Shown: positions 17,597 through 26,584, counted from the first letter of the stretch. The stretch: DNA of 64,000 nucleotides from Pseudomonas sp. BCA17 (GCF_004519405.1 NZ_SGWI01000002.1:496001-560000); one strand, 5' to 3'. The notes: generated by a model from the sequence alone, not told the origin. Translations and numbers: made by a program.

Positions 17597-18559
17597 ATGA
17601 ACAATCGCCGCGCCGTCTTCCTCGATCACCCGTCCCTGGATTTAGGCGACCTCGACCTCGGCGAGTTGCACAACAGCTTCAGCGAGCTGCAACTGTTCAC
17701 AGACACCACGCCACAGAATGTGCTTGAACGTGTGCAAGGCGCCCAAGTGGTGATCAGCAACAAGATCGTGCTCAACGCCGAAACCCTGGCAGCCTGTCCT
17801 GAACTCGAACTGATCCTGGTATCGGCCACCGGCACCAACAATGTCGACCTCGAAGCGGCCCGCGCCCACGGGATCACCGTGAGCAACTGCCAGGGCTATG
17901 GCACACCGTCGGTGGCGCAGCACACGATCATGTTGCTGCTCAACCTGGCGACCCGCTTGCAGGACTATCAACGGGATGTGGCGGTAGGCAAATGGCAGCA
18001 AGCCAAGCAGTTCTGCCTGCTGGACCACCCCATTATCGAACTGCAAGGCAAAACCCTCGGGCTGCTCGGCCATGGCGAACTGGGCAGTGCCGTGGCGCGC
18101 CTGGCTGAAGCCTTTGGCATGCGCGTGGTGCTCGGCGCGATTCCCGGGCGCCCTGCCCGCGCCGATCGCGTGCCGCTGGACGAATTGCTTGCACAGGTCG
18201 ACGCCTTGACGCTGCACTGCCCGCTCAATGAACACACCCGCGATTTTATCGGTGCCCGCGAACTGGCATTGCTCAAGCCTGGCGCCTTTATCGTCAATAC
18301 CGCACGCGGTGGCTTGATCAATGAACAGGCGCTGGCAGACGCCTTGCGCAGCGGCCACCTGGGCGGCGCAGCCACCGATGTACTGAGCGTGGAACCACCG
18401 GTGCATGGCAATCCGCTGCTGGCCGGCGATATTCCTCGGCTGATCGTCACGCCTCACAGCGCCTGGGGCAGCCGCGAAGCCCGACAGCGGATCGTCGGCC
18501 AACTGGTGGAAAACGCCCAAGGCTTTTTCAACGGCGCCCCGTTGCGCGTCGTCAGTTGA
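17597..18559 (+). CDS. D-2-hydroxyacid dehydrogenase (glycerate/hydroxypyruvate reductase type)
   Basis: A 320-residue NAD(P)-dependent enzyme. The N-terminal part is the substrate domain (VVISNKIVLNAETLAACPELELILVSATGTNNVD). The Rossmann loop is LGLLGHGELGSAVARLAEAFGM near residues 153-175 (GHGELG for GxGxxG). The catalytic set is visible: Arg in NTARGGLINEQAL (near 236), Glu in VLSVEPP (near 265) and His in VTPHSAW (near 284). This is the family of HprA/GhrB-like reductases acting on glyoxylate, hydroxypyruvate or similar 2-keto acids. AAGG lies 9 bases before the ATG. rsmC follows at a 30-base gap, so the two may be co-transcribed. Confidence 0.9.
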   Translation: MNNRRAVFLDHPSLDLGDLDLGELHNSFSELQLFTDTTPQNVLERVQGAQVVISNKIVLNAETLAACPELELILVSATGTNNVDLEAARAHGITVSNCQGYGTPSVAQHTIMLLLNLATRLQDYQRDVAVGKWQQAKQFCLLDHPIIELQGKTLGLLGHGELGSAVARLAEAFGMRVVLGAIPGRPARADRVPLDELLAQVDALTLHCPLNEHTRDFIGARELALLKPGAFIVNTARGGLINEQALADALRSGHLGGAATDVLSVEPPVHGNPLLAGDIPRLIVTPHSAWGSREARQRIVGQLVENAQGFFNGAPLRVVS

Positions 18560-18589
18560 TAAACTGCGCCCCTTTTCAAGGAGCAGACC

Positions 18590-19588
18590 ATGGACCCGCG
18601 CAGTGAAGTACTGCTTCGTCAGGCCGAACTTTTTCAAGGCAACCTGCTGCTGGTCGGTTTGCCGGCCGACGACCTGCTGGGCCGCTTGCCCAACGCCCAC
18701 GGCTGGTGCTGGCACGCCGGCGACCAGGCCGCGCTCGATGCACGCTTCCCCGAGCGCAGCCAGTTCGGCGTGAACGTGCCTGAGCGTTCGTTCGATGCGG
18801 CAGTGATCTTCCTGCCCAAGTCCAAGGACCTCACCGACTACCTGCTCAACGCCGTGGCCGCACGCCTGCCCGGCGCCGAGCTGTTTCTGGTGGGGGAGAA
18901 AAAAGCCGGTATCGAAAGCGCCGCCAAACAGATGATCCCCTTCGGCAAACCGCGCAAGCTCGATAACGCACGGCATTGCCAGCTGTGGCAAGTCACCGTG
19001 GCCAACGCTCCGCAAGCGGTCGAGCTGGAAAGCCTGGCCCAGGTGTTCGACGTGCCGCTGGCCGAAGGGCCGCTCAAGGTCGTGAGCCTGCCGGGCGTGT
19101 TCAGCCACGGGCGCCTGGATCGCGGCACCGAGTTGTTGCTGGAGCACCTGGACAAGCTGCCGGGCGGTCATTTGCTCGACTTCGGGTGCGGCGCCGGTGT
19201 GTTGGGCGCCGCGGTCAAGCGTCGCTACCCGCACAACAGCGTAACCCTGCTGGACGTGGACGCATTCGCCGCCGCCAGCAGCCGCCTGACATTGACCGCC
19301 AACGGTCTGGAAGCCGACGTGCTGACCGGCGACGGAATCGACGCTGCGCCGATGGGTTTGAATGCAATCCTGAGCAACCCACCGTTCCATGTCGGGGTGC
19401 ACACCGATTATTTCGCTACCGAAAACCTGCTGCGAAAAGCTGCGAAACACCTGGCAAAAGGCGGCGAACTTCGGTTAGTCGCCAACAGCTTTCTGAAGTA
19501 TCAGCCGCTGATCGAAGAGCATCTCGGGGTCTGTGCGATCAAGGCCGAAGGCAACGGCTTTCGCATTTACCGTGCCAAGCGCGGCTGA
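18590..19588 (+). CDS. rsmC: 16S rRNA (guanine1207-N2)-methyltransferase RsmC
   Basis: A 332-residue protein with the two-domain RsmC layout: a degenerate N-terminal methyltransferase fold (1-155) and an active C-terminal one. SAM motif I is [15 protein letters not shown] (near 196-210), and the catalytic N-P-P-F motif is [15 protein letters not shown] (near 260). RsmC methylates G1207 of 16S rRNA in the 30S subunit with S-adenosylmethionine. AAGGAG is 6 bases before the ATG. Length and motifs match the E. coli enzyme. Confidence 0.92.
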   Translation: MDPRSEVLLRQAELFQGNLLLVGLPADDLLGRLPNAHGWCWHAGDQAALDARFPERSQFGVNVPERSFDAAVIFLPKSKDLTDYLLNAVAARLPGAELFLVGEKKAGIESAAKQMIPFGKPRKLDNARHCQLWQVTVANAPQAVELESLAQVFDVPLAEGPLKVVSLPGVFSHGRLDRGTELLLEHLDKLPGGHLLDFGCGAGVLGAAVKRRYPHNSVTLLDVDAFAAASSRLTLTANGLEADVLTGDGIDAAPMGLNAILSNPPFHVGVHTDYFATENLLRKAAKHLAKGGELRLVANSFLKYQPLIEEHLGVCAIKAEGNGFRIYRAKRG

Positions 19589-19644
19589 CGGGCGTTTGAA
19601 AAAGAAGGCTTGCCGAATGCGTTTTGCCTAGGCAGAATCCGCTC

Positions 19645-19775
19645 CGTCCTAGGGGAGTAGTCTCCCACGAGCGCCACGCTCGTCCGGCATACGTCAACAT
19701 ACTTGGTCAGCAGACCATGGCGTATGCGACCCAGGAGTCCGCACAGACGGACCGGGGTTTGACAAGACCTATGAC
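19645..19775 (+). promoter_or_regulatory. yybP-ykoY manganese riboswitch aptamer
   Basis: The conserved marks of this RNA class are present: GGGGAGTAG at 19652-19660 and CAAGACCT at 19763-19770, about 100 bases apart, with GC-rich hairpins between them. The closing helix P1 can form from GTCCTAGG (19645-19652) and CCTATGAC (19768-19775), with one mismatch. It lies just upstream of a GDT1-type gene, a usual target of Mn2+-sensing yybP-ykoY RNAs in proteobacteria. The boundaries are approximate. Confidence 0.85.
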
Positions 19776-19834
19776 ACGCACACCTTACCCGGGGCGGGAA
19801 GGCTGTACGTGTCATAGCCGTGTCGACCCGCCCC
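19771..19834 (+). promoter_or_regulatory. Expression platform of the manganese riboswitch
   Basis: ATGACACG (19771-19778) can pair with CGTGTCAT (19808-19815), with an inner CCTT/CCC-GGG/AAGG stem. GGGGCGGG (19791-19798) can instead pair with CCCGCCCC (19827-19834), just before the ribosome-binding region. These two helices interleave and cannot both form as simple hairpins, and the first also competes with aptamer helix P1. There is no T-run, so control of translation or Rho-dependent termination is more likely than an intrinsic terminator. Confidence 0.6.
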
Positions 19835-19848
19835 TGGAAACCTACCTG

Positions 19849-20433
19849 ATGCTGGATTCATTACTCGTTCCTACCGCAATCGTTGCCTTGGCCGAAATCG
19901 GCGACAAGACGCAACTGCTCGCACTCATCCTCGCCGCACGCTTTCGCAAGCCTTGGCCGATCATCGCGGGTATCGTTGCCGCGACCCTGGCCAACCATGC
20001 GGCGGCCGGTGCCGTGGGGGCCTGGTTCGGCAGTTTCTTCTCGGATGCGGTATTGCACTGGATCCTGGCGGCGAGCTTCTGTGCCACGGCACTGTGGACC
20101 CTGGTGCCGGACAAACTCGACGATGACGAAGCCAGTACCACACGCAAATTCGGGCCGTTTCTGACCACGCTGATCGCGTTCTTCCTTGCCGAAATCGGCG
20201 ACAAGACACAAATCGCCACGGTGATGCTGGCAGCGCAGTACCCGGAATTGTGGCTGGTGATTATCGGCACCACCCTGGGCATGCTGATTGCCAACGTACC
20301 GGTGGTATTAGCGGGGAATTTTGCGGCGGAAAAACTACCGCTGACCTTGATTCGTCGACTGGCGGCTTCGGCGTTTTTCATCCTGGCGATCGTGGCGGTG
20401 TACAAGGCCATGCAGAGCAGCGGCTGGATCTAA
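19849..20433 (+). CDS. TMEM165/GDT1 family manganese exporter
   Basis: A 194-residue membrane protein with about six helices in two repeats. Each repeat carries the family motif E-x-G-D-K-(T/S): ALAEIGDKTQLLALILAAR (near residue 15) and FLAEIGDKTQIATVMLAAQ (near 113). GDT1 proteins export Mn2+ (and can move Ca2+) across membranes; the bacterial ones protect against manganese excess. The ATG at 19849 is chosen because longer frames run back through the riboswitch. Control by the manganese riboswitch just upstream supports the substrate. A strong hairpin terminator follows. Confidence 0.9.
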   Translation: MLDSLLVPTAIVALAEIGDKTQLLALILAARFRKPWPIIAGIVAATLANHAAAGAVGAWFGSFFSDAVLHWILAASFCATALWTLVPDKLDDDEASTTRKFGPFLTTLIAFFLAEIGDKTQIATVMLAAQYPELWLVIIGTTLGMLIANVPVVLAGNFAAEKLPLTLIRRLAASAFFILAIVAVYKAMQSSGWI

Positions 20434-20448
20434 GGCGGTAAACCCGAT

Positions 20449-20482
20449 CCAATGCGGGAGCGGAAAGCCGCTCCCGCATTGG
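20449..20482. terminator. Bidirectional terminator hairpin between the GDT1 and M48 genes
   Basis: A perfect 15-bp stem (20449-20463 with 20468-20482) and a 4-base loop, followed on the plus strand by a T-rich patch. It separates two convergent genes and its sequence (GCGGGAGCGG) resembles a REP unit. Confidence 0.8.
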
Positions 20483-20495
20483 ATTTTCTACAAGA

Positions 20496-21314
20496 TCAGG
20501 ATTTTTTGGCCTGCTGGTAGAGCGGCATCACCTTCGGAATCGCCGCCTGCAACGAGGCGATCCGGCTGTCGGACGCCGGGTGAGTACTCATGAACTCCGG
20601 TGGCGCACCTTCTGACGCCTTGGCCATCTTGTTCCACAACGTGATGGCGGCGTTCGGGTTGTAGCCGGCGCGGGCCGAAAGCTCCAGGCCGATCAGGTCT
20701 GCTTCGTTTTCATTGGCGCGGCTGTTAGGCAAGGTCATGCCGTAGTTGGTGACCGTATCGGCCAGTGCCAGGCTGTCCTGGCCCAGGCCGAACAGCGCAC
20801 CAGCGCCCTGCTTGGCCATCTCGATGCCATACGCCTTGGACATGGCTTCACGGCCGTGTTCACGCAAGGCGTGGGCAATCTCATGACCCATTACCGCAGC
20901 CAGTTCGTCATCGGTGAGCTTGAGGTTGTCGATCAACGCGCTGTACACGAAGATCTTGCCGCCAGGCCCGCAGTTGGCGTTCATCTCATCGCTCTTGATC
21001 AGGTTCACTTCCCACTTCCACTGCGCCGCATCCGGGCGGAAGGTCGGCGCCTGGGCGATCAAACGGTTGGCAATGGCCTGTACGCGTTTGGCGTTGGCGC
21101 TGGTCTTGTCCACCAAACCCTTGCCGCTCGCCTCACCCAGGGTCTGCTGGTAGGACTGGGCATACATCTGGTCGACTTCCTGACTCGACAACATGCTGAA
21201 CATGTACTGCTTACGCTCGACTCCCACGGCGCCGCCACTGGTGGTGTTGACCGACTGGCAACCTGCCAGCAGCACCGCTGAACTGAGTAGGCTTACCGCC
21301 ACTATTTTCTTCAT
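20496..21314 (-). CDS. M48 family metalloprotease lipoprotein (LoiP/BepA-like)
   Basis: A 272-residue protein. The start at 21314 (MKKIVAVSLLSSAVLLAGC) puts a classic lipoprotein signal at the N-terminus, with the lipidated Cys at residue 19. The zinc motif HEXXH is in AAVMGHEIAHALREHGREAM (near residue 138-150), and the third ligand Glu is in NENEADLIGLEL (near 195). It is thus a periplasm-facing zinc protease held in the outer or inner membrane, of the type that degrades misfolded envelope proteins. No substrate is known here. It is a single gene, convergent with the GDT1 gene. Confidence 0.9.
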   Translation of the reverse strand: MKKIVAVSLLSSAVLLAGCQSVNTTSGGAVGVERKQYMFSMLSSQEVDQMYAQSYQQTLGEASGKGLVDKTSANAKRVQAIANRLIAQAPTFRPDAAQWKWEVNLIKSDEMNANCGPGGKIFVYSALIDNLKLTDDELAAVMGHEIAHALREHGREAMSKAYGIEMAKQGAGALFGLGQDSLALADTVTNYGMTLPNSRANENEADLIGLELSARAGYNPNAAITLWNKMAKASEGAPPEFMSTHPASDSRIASLQAAIPKVMPLYQQAKKS

Positions 21315-21719
21315 GACACTCTCCCTGAAAATCAGGCGCGTATCGTAGGCGGTCATTTATAGAGAAGCCAGATACAACAGACGTGTAACCGTCAAATTTC
21401 GGATACATCTCACAACGCCAGTGATCATCCCATTTGCGACGCCACCGACTAATTTGCAGGACAAACCTTAAGACTCCCTGCGGCATGGCCGATAAAAAAT
21501 GAGCCCCCCTAATGGCAGTCAGTTAAGGATGAGCATAGTCACTGTGGCGAGGGAGCTTGCTCCCGCTGCGTCGCGAAGCGGCCCCAGCTTTGGGCTTGAA
21601 AAGACTGGGCCTGCTACGCAGTCCAACGGGAGCAAGCTCCCTCGCCACAGGCTCCTCGTTGTCCGCTCTATCGCTTAACTGACTGGCATTAGCCAAACCC
21701 CTCTGTGCCCGGAGCCTTC
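21315..21719. other. Intergenic region before the chemoreceptor gene
   Basis: It contains the upstream region of the M48 protease gene (minus strand) and a REPIN-like doublet at 21542-21650 that fills much of the rest. No gene or clear promoter was recognised. Confidence 0.5.
21542..21650. repeat. REPIN-type inverted REP doublet
   Basis: Left arm 21542-21565 and right arm 21627-21650 are perfect 24-base inverted copies containing the GGGAGCTTGCTCCC core. The 61-base spacer is unpaired in the main. This is the typical REP doublet of P. fluorescens relatives, mobilised by RAYT transposases encoded elsewhere in such genomes. Confidence 0.88.
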
Positions 21720-23858
21720 ATGAAATTCAAGTCGATTCAGTTTTCCGTGGCGGCACTTACTGGCGCCATCGTGTTGAGCGTGGTCGCAGTGCTAGTGCTC
21801 TACGCCTTGTTTTCCGGTGCGCGCACGCAGGAAATGGTGCAGGAGCGCACCCAAACCCAATTCGAGCAAATCATCAAGGAGCGGCTTACCGCGCTGATGC
21901 AGACCCAGGCCACACTGGTCCAGCGCGAACTGGAAGCGCCACTGGTGACCGCCAAAGGTTTGGCCACCACCAACGCCCTGCTCGGTATGAAAGACGCCAA
22001 GGGCGAACCCGCGTTGCAGATCGGCCGCGAGCAACTGATCAGCCTGCTGCATGAAACAGTGGTGCGTAACCCGAAAATTCTCGGCGCCTACATTGGCTGG
22101 GAACCCAACGCAATCGATCACAACGACGCCAATTACGTGAACAGCCCGATCGTCGGCATGGGCACCGACGGTCGCTTTCTGCCGTGGTGGTACCGCAACG
22201 CCGATGGCAGCCTGGGCCTGGACAAACTCGCCGACGTCAACGACCAGAAAATCCTCTCCACCGGTATACGCGCCAGCGAGTACTACCTGTGCTCCAAGGA
22301 AAGCCAGAAACCCTGCGCCATTGACCCTGCCCCGTATAAGGTGGGCAATGCCATGGTGATGCTGGCGTCGTTTATCGAGCCGATCATGATCGACGGCAAG
22401 TTCCAGGGCATCGTCGGTGCCGACCTGTCGGTGAACTTCATCCAGGACATGCTGGCCCGCGCCGACCAGAGCCTTTACGACGGCGCCGGCGAACTGGCGC
22501 TGATCTCCAACAATGGACGCCTGGTGGCCTATACCAAGGACGCCAGCAAACTCGGCGAGAAGGCCGGCGACCTGCTCGACAGCCAGGAGCTGTCCAACCT
22601 CGGCCAGTTGAAAGTCGGCGAAGTGCGCTACGACGTCGACAAGGAACACGGGCATATCGAGCTGTTCCTACCGTTCAACATCGGCGAGGCTGAAGCGCGC
22701 TGGACCTTGATGCTGCAACTGCCCCTGAGCGCCGTGATGGCGGATTCGCACAAACTGCAAAGTGACCTGCAAGCCCAGCGCAAGACCGATATCTTCGGTA
22801 TGGCTATGGTCGGCCTGGCGATCGCGGGCCTCGGCCTGGTGGTGATCTGGCTGGTAGGCCACGGCATTGCCCGCCCGCTGAAACAAATGGTGGCCATGCT
22901 CAATGACATCGCCCAGGGCGAAGGCGATCTCACGCGCCGCCTGACCAGTGACCGCGCCGACGAATTGGGCGCGATCGCCAGCGGCTTCAATACCTTCCTG
23001 ATCAAGCTGCAAGGCATGATCACGCAAGTGGTGAGTTCGGTGCAGAAGGTCAGCGACTCGTCGGAACACACCGCTGACATCGCGATTCGCACCAACCAGG
23101 GCGTGCATAAACAAATGGTCGAGATCGATCAGGTGGCAACCGCCGTGCACGAGATGACCGCCACCGCGCAGGACGTGGCGCGCAACGCTACCCAGGCGGC
23201 ACAAGCCGCCAGCCATGCCGACCAGGCGGCAAGCCAGGGCATGCGCATTGTGCGCGATACCTCTACCTCCATCGGTGCGCTCGCCGAGGAAATCGGCAAA
23301 GCTGTGGGCGTGGTGCAGACCCTGGCCAAGGACAGCGAGAACATCAATGCGATTCTCACGGCGATTCGCGGGATTGCCGAGCAGACCAACTTGCTCGCAC
23401 TCAACGCGGCCATCGAAGCGGCGCGGGCCGGTGAGCAAGGGCGTGGTTTTGCGGTGGTCGCGGATGAGGTGCGCAATCTGGCGCAAAAAACCCAGAAAGC
23501 CACCGAAGAAATCCAGGCCATGATCCAGCAGTTGCAGCAAGGCACCCGCGATGTGGTACGGGTGATGGAAGACAGCCAGAACCGCACCGACGAAAGCGTG
23601 CAGCACGCCGCCAAGGCGGCTGAAGCGCTGGAGACCATCACCCAGGCCGTGTCGGTGATCAACGACATGAATACCCAGATCGCCAGCGCCGCCGAGGAAC
23701 AGAGCGCGGTGGCCGAGGACATCAATCGCAACGTGATCAATATCGGCCAGGTGGCCAATGAAGTGGCGGGCGGCGCGGATGAGTCCAGCGCGGCCAGTGC
23801 GGACCTGACCAAATTGGCTGAACAGCAGCGGCGCTTGATCAATCAGTTCAAGGTTTAG
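21720..23858 (+). CDS. Methyl-accepting chemotaxis protein with dCache sensor
   Basis: A 712-residue chemoreceptor. The ATG at 21720 has GGAG 5 bases upstream. TM1 is at about residues 8-30 and TM2 at about 357-380. Between them is a large periplasmic dCache-type domain ([20 protein letters not shown]..., [30 protein letters not shown]). A HAMP domain follows at 380-432 ([15 protein letters not shown]). The signalling hairpin tip is [37 protein letters not shown] near residues 545-590. It relays ligand binding to CheA/CheW in the cytoplasm; the ligand is unknown, though dCache receptors of this type often bind amino acids or related compounds. Its stop overlaps the convergent SRAP gene by 3 bases. 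Confidence 0.92.
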   Translation: MKFKSIQFSVAALTGAIVLSVVAVLVLYALFSGARTQEMVQERTQTQFEQIIKERLTALMQTQATLVQRELEAPLVTAKGLATTNALLGMKDAKGEPALQIGREQLISLLHETVVRNPKILGAYIGWEPNAIDHNDANYVNSPIVGMGTDGRFLPWWYRNADGSLGLDKLADVNDQKILSTGIRASEYYLCSKESQKPCAIDPAPYKVGNAMVMLASFIEPIMIDGKFQGIVGADLSVNFIQDMLARADQSLYDGAGELALISNNGRLVAYTKDASKLGEKAGDLLDSQELSNLGQLKVGEVRYDVDKEHGHIELFLPFNIGEAEARWTLMLQLPLSAVMADSHKLQSDLQAQRKTDIFGMAMVGLAIAGLGLVVIWLVGHGIARPLKQMVAMLNDIAQGEGDLTRRLTSDRADELGAIASGFNTFLIKLQGMITQVVSSVQKVSDSSEHTADIAIRTNQGVHKQMVEIDQVATAVHEMTATAQDVARNATQAAQAASHADQAASQGMRIVRDTSTSIGALAEEIGKAVGVVQTLAKDSENINAILTAIRGIAEQTNLLALNAAIEAARAGEQGRGFAVVADEVRNLAQKTQKATEEIQAMIQQLQQGTRDVVRVMEDSQNRTDESVQHAAKAAEALETITQAVSVINDMNTQIASAAEEQSAVAEDINRNVINIGQVANEVAGGADESSAASADLTKLAEQQRRLINQFKV

Positions 23859-24475
23859 GCCGGAGTCAGACACTCCGGCCCATTGAGCTTGGGATCGTTG
23901 ACCATATTGGCCAGGACCCGTTCGCGCAATGCGGCGGGCTCACTGGCCAGCAAGGCTTGCAGTACAGGCAGGGGCGTTTCCGGGTTGAGCCAGGCTTCCT
24001 GCCCCTGCGCGTCCAGAATCAACGGACGCCGCTGGTTTTGCGCGGCCTGGGTCACCACTGCCGCGCTCAGCCACACCTGCTCCTGCACCGGGTACGCTTC
24101 CCAGATGGCGGCAAAAAACAACGCAGAGCCCTCCCCCGGCGTGAGCCAATACGGACGCTTGCGCTGGGTACCGCGCCATTCATAAAACCCGTTGGCCGGC
24201 AGCAGGCAGCGGCGCTGGCGAAACGCTTCGCGAAACATCGGTTGTTCGGCCAGGGTTTCGGCACGGGCATGGGCCGGGGTGCGCGACATATCGGTCAGCC
24301 AGGGTGGCGTAAGGCCCCAACGCGCACGCGCCAGGGTGAGCTGGCCCTCGCTCAAGCGCTGGATCAGCACCGAATCATTGGGGGAGATATTCCACTGGGC
24401 CTGCTGATCGGCCGGGAAGCCCGGCAACGCAGCAAAAGCGGGGTTCCAGCGAAACAAGGCATAACGTCCACACAT
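23855..24475 (-). CDS. SRAP domain protein (YedK/HMCES), abasic-site DNA-crosslinker
   Basis: A 206-residue protein. Cys2 directly after Met (MCGRYALF) is the catalytic residue that, after Met removal, forms a thiazolidine bond to abasic sites in single-stranded DNA. The other family residues are seen in [28 protein letters not shown] (Glu near 105) and the late LNGPECLTP region; a His is expected near PLILDAQ. It protects replication forks from abasic breaks. Convergent with and overlapping the MCP gene; no operon partner. Confidence 0.88.
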   Translation of the reverse strand: MCGRYALFRWNPAFAALPGFPADQQAQWNISPNDSVLIQRLSEGQLTLARARWGLTPPWLTDMSRTPAHARAETLAEQPMFREAFRQRRCLLPANGFYEWRGTQRKRPYWLTPGEGSALFFAAIWEAYPVQEQVWLSAAVVTQAAQNQRRPLILDAQGQEAWLNPETPLPVLQALLASEPAALRERVLANMVNDPKLNGPECLTPA

Positions 24476-24513
24476 GGGGCAACACGACTCTTGGGGGTAA
24501 ACCGACCGACAGC

Positions 24514-24774
24514 CTAACAGACCAGCACGTCAGGGAAGCTGTCGGGTTCGTCGCCGGGTAAGGGTTGCGCGCCGATGTAGGCGGTAATCAGCTCACGGGC
24601 ATAGGCGGCCTGATCGTTGTCCACGTCCAGGCCCAGCAGCCCGAAAATCGGCAGCTCCCCCGTACCTCCGAGCAAATGGCGCCCCACCAGGTGCGCCTCG
24701 ATACCTTCGCTGGCAAGCATTTGCTGCAGCAACTCGCCTTCCATCAAGTTTTCCGGTTCGTAGATTCGCTGCAT
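24514..24774 (-). CDS. DUF2007 domain protein
   Basis: An 86-residue protein beginning MQRIYEPENLMEGELLQQML, followed by LASEGIEAHLVGRHLLGGTGELPI and LLGLDVDNDQAAYARELI; this is the DUF2007 (putative signal transducing) fold, a ferredoxin-like domain of unknown role. The start is placed at 24774 with AGG about 7 bases upstream; an alternative ATG at 24789 overlaps the preceding stop (ATGA). It is paired with the CPXCG gene directly upstream. Confidence 0.8.
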   Translation of the reverse strand: MQRIYEPENLMEGELLQQMLASEGIEAHLVGRHLLGGTGELPIFGLLGLDVDNDQAAYARELITAYIGAQPLPGDEPDSFPDVLVC

Positions 24775-24785
24775 GGGCGTACCTG

Positions 24786-24968
24786 TCATTCGTTCTCGCT
24801 GCGGGTGTCCAGCATCCACTCGTCACCATGGACTTGCAGACTGAAAATGACCGGCCGGCAACACACCTGGCAGTCCTCTATGTAAGTCTGGTCACCGCCG
24901 GACAAATCCACGGTTGTCTCGACCTCTTCGCCACAATAAGGACAATCGTACAGCGCAGTTTCCAGCAT
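24786..24968 (-). CDS. CPXCG-motif cysteine-rich protein
   Basis: A 60-residue protein with two zinc-ribbon-like Cys pairs: DCPYCGEEVET (residues 9-12) and DCQVCCRPVIF (33-37). The family is conserved and small, and its function is unknown. It precedes and overlaps the alternative start of the DUF2007 gene, so the two are translationally coupled and possibly work together. Confidence 0.85.
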   Translation of the reverse strand: MLETALYDCPYCGEEVETTVDLSGGDQTYIEDCQVCCRPVIFSLQVHGDEWMLDTRSENE

Positions 24969-24993
24969 CGCGGTCTCCCAGGTGACTTGTGCG

Positions 24994-24999
24994 TATAAT
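24994..24999 (+). promoter_or_regulatory. Candidate -10 box TATAAT for the acyltransferase gene
   Basis: A perfect TATAAT lies about 100 bases before the acyltransferase ATG, in the divergent promoter region with the CPXCG gene. The -35 element is weak. Confidence 0.3.
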
Positions 25000-25100
25000 C
25001 GCCGGTCTATTTACAGGGCTATTCACGGCAGAGCCAATATATAGTGCGGCCGCACCCTGATATTTCCTTTACTTACCCTAGCCGTTTCTAACAAGAGAGC

Positions 25101-26267
25101 ATGATGGGCGAATTCGATACCATCCGACCTTACAACGACAGTGAAGTCCCGGCAGTGCTGGCACGCCTGTTCAGTGACAAGGCCTTTCTGGACATCCTGA
25201 CCCACTTCCGCTTCCCGCGCTTTGCCGGCCCTCTGGGCTGGTTGCTCAAACCGCTGATCGCCCGCAAGTTGCGCCGTGAGTTTGCCGGCGTCACCACCGT
25301 GGCGACGCTGCAGGACAAGGTCGAGTATTACGTCGACCACACGATCGACCGCGCCACCGACGGCGTGACCTATACCGGCGTCGAACAGCTAAAATCGGGC
25401 ACCGCCTATCTGTTTCTGGCCAACCACCGCGATATCGTGATGGACCCGGCCTTTGTCAACTACGCCGTGTATCACGCCGGCCTGCCGACCCCACGCATTG
25501 CCATTGGCGACAACCTGCTGCAAAAGCCGTTTGTCAGCGACCTGATGCGCCTGAACAAGAGCTTTATCGTGCACCGCTCGATCACCGGGCGAAAGGAGAA
25601 AATGGCGGCCTACCAACTGCTGTCGGCCTACATCAACCATTCGATTCGCACTGACGGCCAGTCGATCTGGATTGCCCAGGCCGAAGGCCGGGCCAAGGAT
25701 GGCGATGATCGCACCGAATCGGCGATCCTCAAGATGTTCCACGTCAGCCGCAAGGACGAGCCGTTTGCCGAGGTTATCCAGTCGCTGAACCTGACGCCGG
25801 TGTCCATCAGTTACGAATATGACCCCTGCGATTCAGCCAAGGCCCGCGAGTTGTACATCCGCGCTACCACCGGCACCTACAGCAAGGCCCCAGGTGAGGA
25901 CGATGTGAGCATTGCCTTGGGCATCACCGGCTACAAGGGCCGGGTACACATAAACTTTGCGCCGCCGATCACCGAGCGCTTTGAAGACACCAAGTTGCTC
26001 GCCGTGGAAATGGACCGGCAGATCCTGAGCGGGTATCGACTGTTCCCGGTGCACTACCTGGCTTACGCACAGTGGAGTGATGCCGACCCGCAACTGCAGG
26101 TGCCGAAGGCAGCAGACCTGTTCCCGGCCGATGAACTGGCCAAGGCAAAAGCGGAATGGGAGCGGCGCTTGAACGAATGCCCGGCCGAGCACCGCCCCTA
26201 CCTGGTGGTGCAATATGCAACACCGGTGCGCAATCAGTATAGGATCAAGGCCGGAATGCCTCTGTAA
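25101..26267 (+). CDS. Acyltransferase of the PlsC/glycerolphosphate family
   Basis: A 388-residue protein. The acyltransferase motif H-X4-D is seen in FLANHRDIVMDPAFVNY (near residue 110). Other family blocks are RLNKSFIVHRSITGRK (near 150) and SIWIAQAEGRAKDGDD (near 190), the region that usually carries the E-G-(T/R)-R motif. It would transfer an acyl chain to glycerol-phosphate-type or related acceptors in the inner membrane; the usual PlsC is shorter, so the long C-terminal part is extra and its acceptor is uncertain. The ATG at 25101 is immediately followed by a second ATG at 25104, and GAGAG lies upstream. It appears to be a single gene. Confidence 0.85.
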   Translation: MMGEFDTIRPYNDSEVPAVLARLFSDKAFLDILTHFRFPRFAGPLGWLLKPLIARKLRREFAGVTTVATLQDKVEYYVDHTIDRATDGVTYTGVEQLKSGTAYLFLANHRDIVMDPAFVNYAVYHAGLPTPRIAIGDNLLQKPFVSDLMRLNKSFIVHRSITGRKEKMAAYQLLSAYINHSIRTDGQSIWIAQAEGRAKDGDDRTESAILKMFHVSRKDEPFAEVIQSLNLTPVSISYEYDPCDSAKARELYIRATTGTYSKAPGEDDVSIALGITGYKGRVHINFAPPITERFEDTKLLAVEMDRQILSGYRLFPVHYLAYAQWSDADPQLQVPKAADLFPADELAKAKAEWERRLNECPAEHRPYLVVQYATPVRNQYRIKAGMPL

Positions 26268-26269
26268 GC

Positions 26270-26319
26270 GCCAATCAGACAGGTGGGAGGGGATTGCTCC
26301 CTTCCTGCATCTGATTGGC
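26270..26319. terminator. Hairpin after the acyltransferase gene
   Basis: GCCAATCAGA (26270-26279) pairs with TCTGATTGGC (26310-26319), and a shorter GGGAG/CTCCC pairing lies inside. It starts three bases past the stop and resembles a REP-like hairpin. It has only a mild T-tail, so its strength is uncertain. Confidence 0.6.
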
Positions 26320-26326
26320 AGTGGTT

Positions 26327-26584
26327 TTACAGATGGGTGCTGAGCCAGGAGATGGCCAGTGCCAGCCCAAGACAGGCAAACCCTACGCGGTAGGCAAAGC
26401 GATACGCCCGTTCGGTGCGTACATCCAGAAACAGCATCGGTTGGTCAACGGCACGTTCTTCGCTTCGCGCGGTAAGGTCGGCCATCGCCCGCTGTGATCG
26501 CAGGCGGGTAATGAATAGCAGCGCGGCGCCCGGGCAGGCAACCAACAGTGCAGCAACATTGATGAGCAGTGCGGGCAGTGCCAT
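26327..26584 (-). CDS. Small hypothetical membrane protein
   Basis: An 85-residue protein with two hydrophobic segments, roughly residues 3-25 (LPALLINVAALLVACPGAAL) and 66-82 (YRVGFACLGLALAISWL), joined by a charged loop with two Arg-rich stretches. A GAGG site lies 6 bases before the ATG. I do not recognise the family; the charged linker and two helices suggest a small inner-membrane protein. Confidence 0.6.
   Translation of the reverse strand: MALPALLINVAALLVACPGAALLFITRLRSQRAMADLTARSEERAVDQPMLFLDVRTERAYRFAYRVGFACLGLALAISWLSTHL

Noticed and set aside
17642..19450. A 602-codon open frame on the minus strand
   Set aside because: It is antisense to the hydroxyacid dehydrogenase and rsmC, both with clear motifs and ribosome-binding sites, and its composition is low-complexity.
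19624..19848. An N-terminal extension of the GDT1 exporter by 75 codons
   Set aside because: The extension would translate the riboswitch itself; the family begins at the ATG at 19849.
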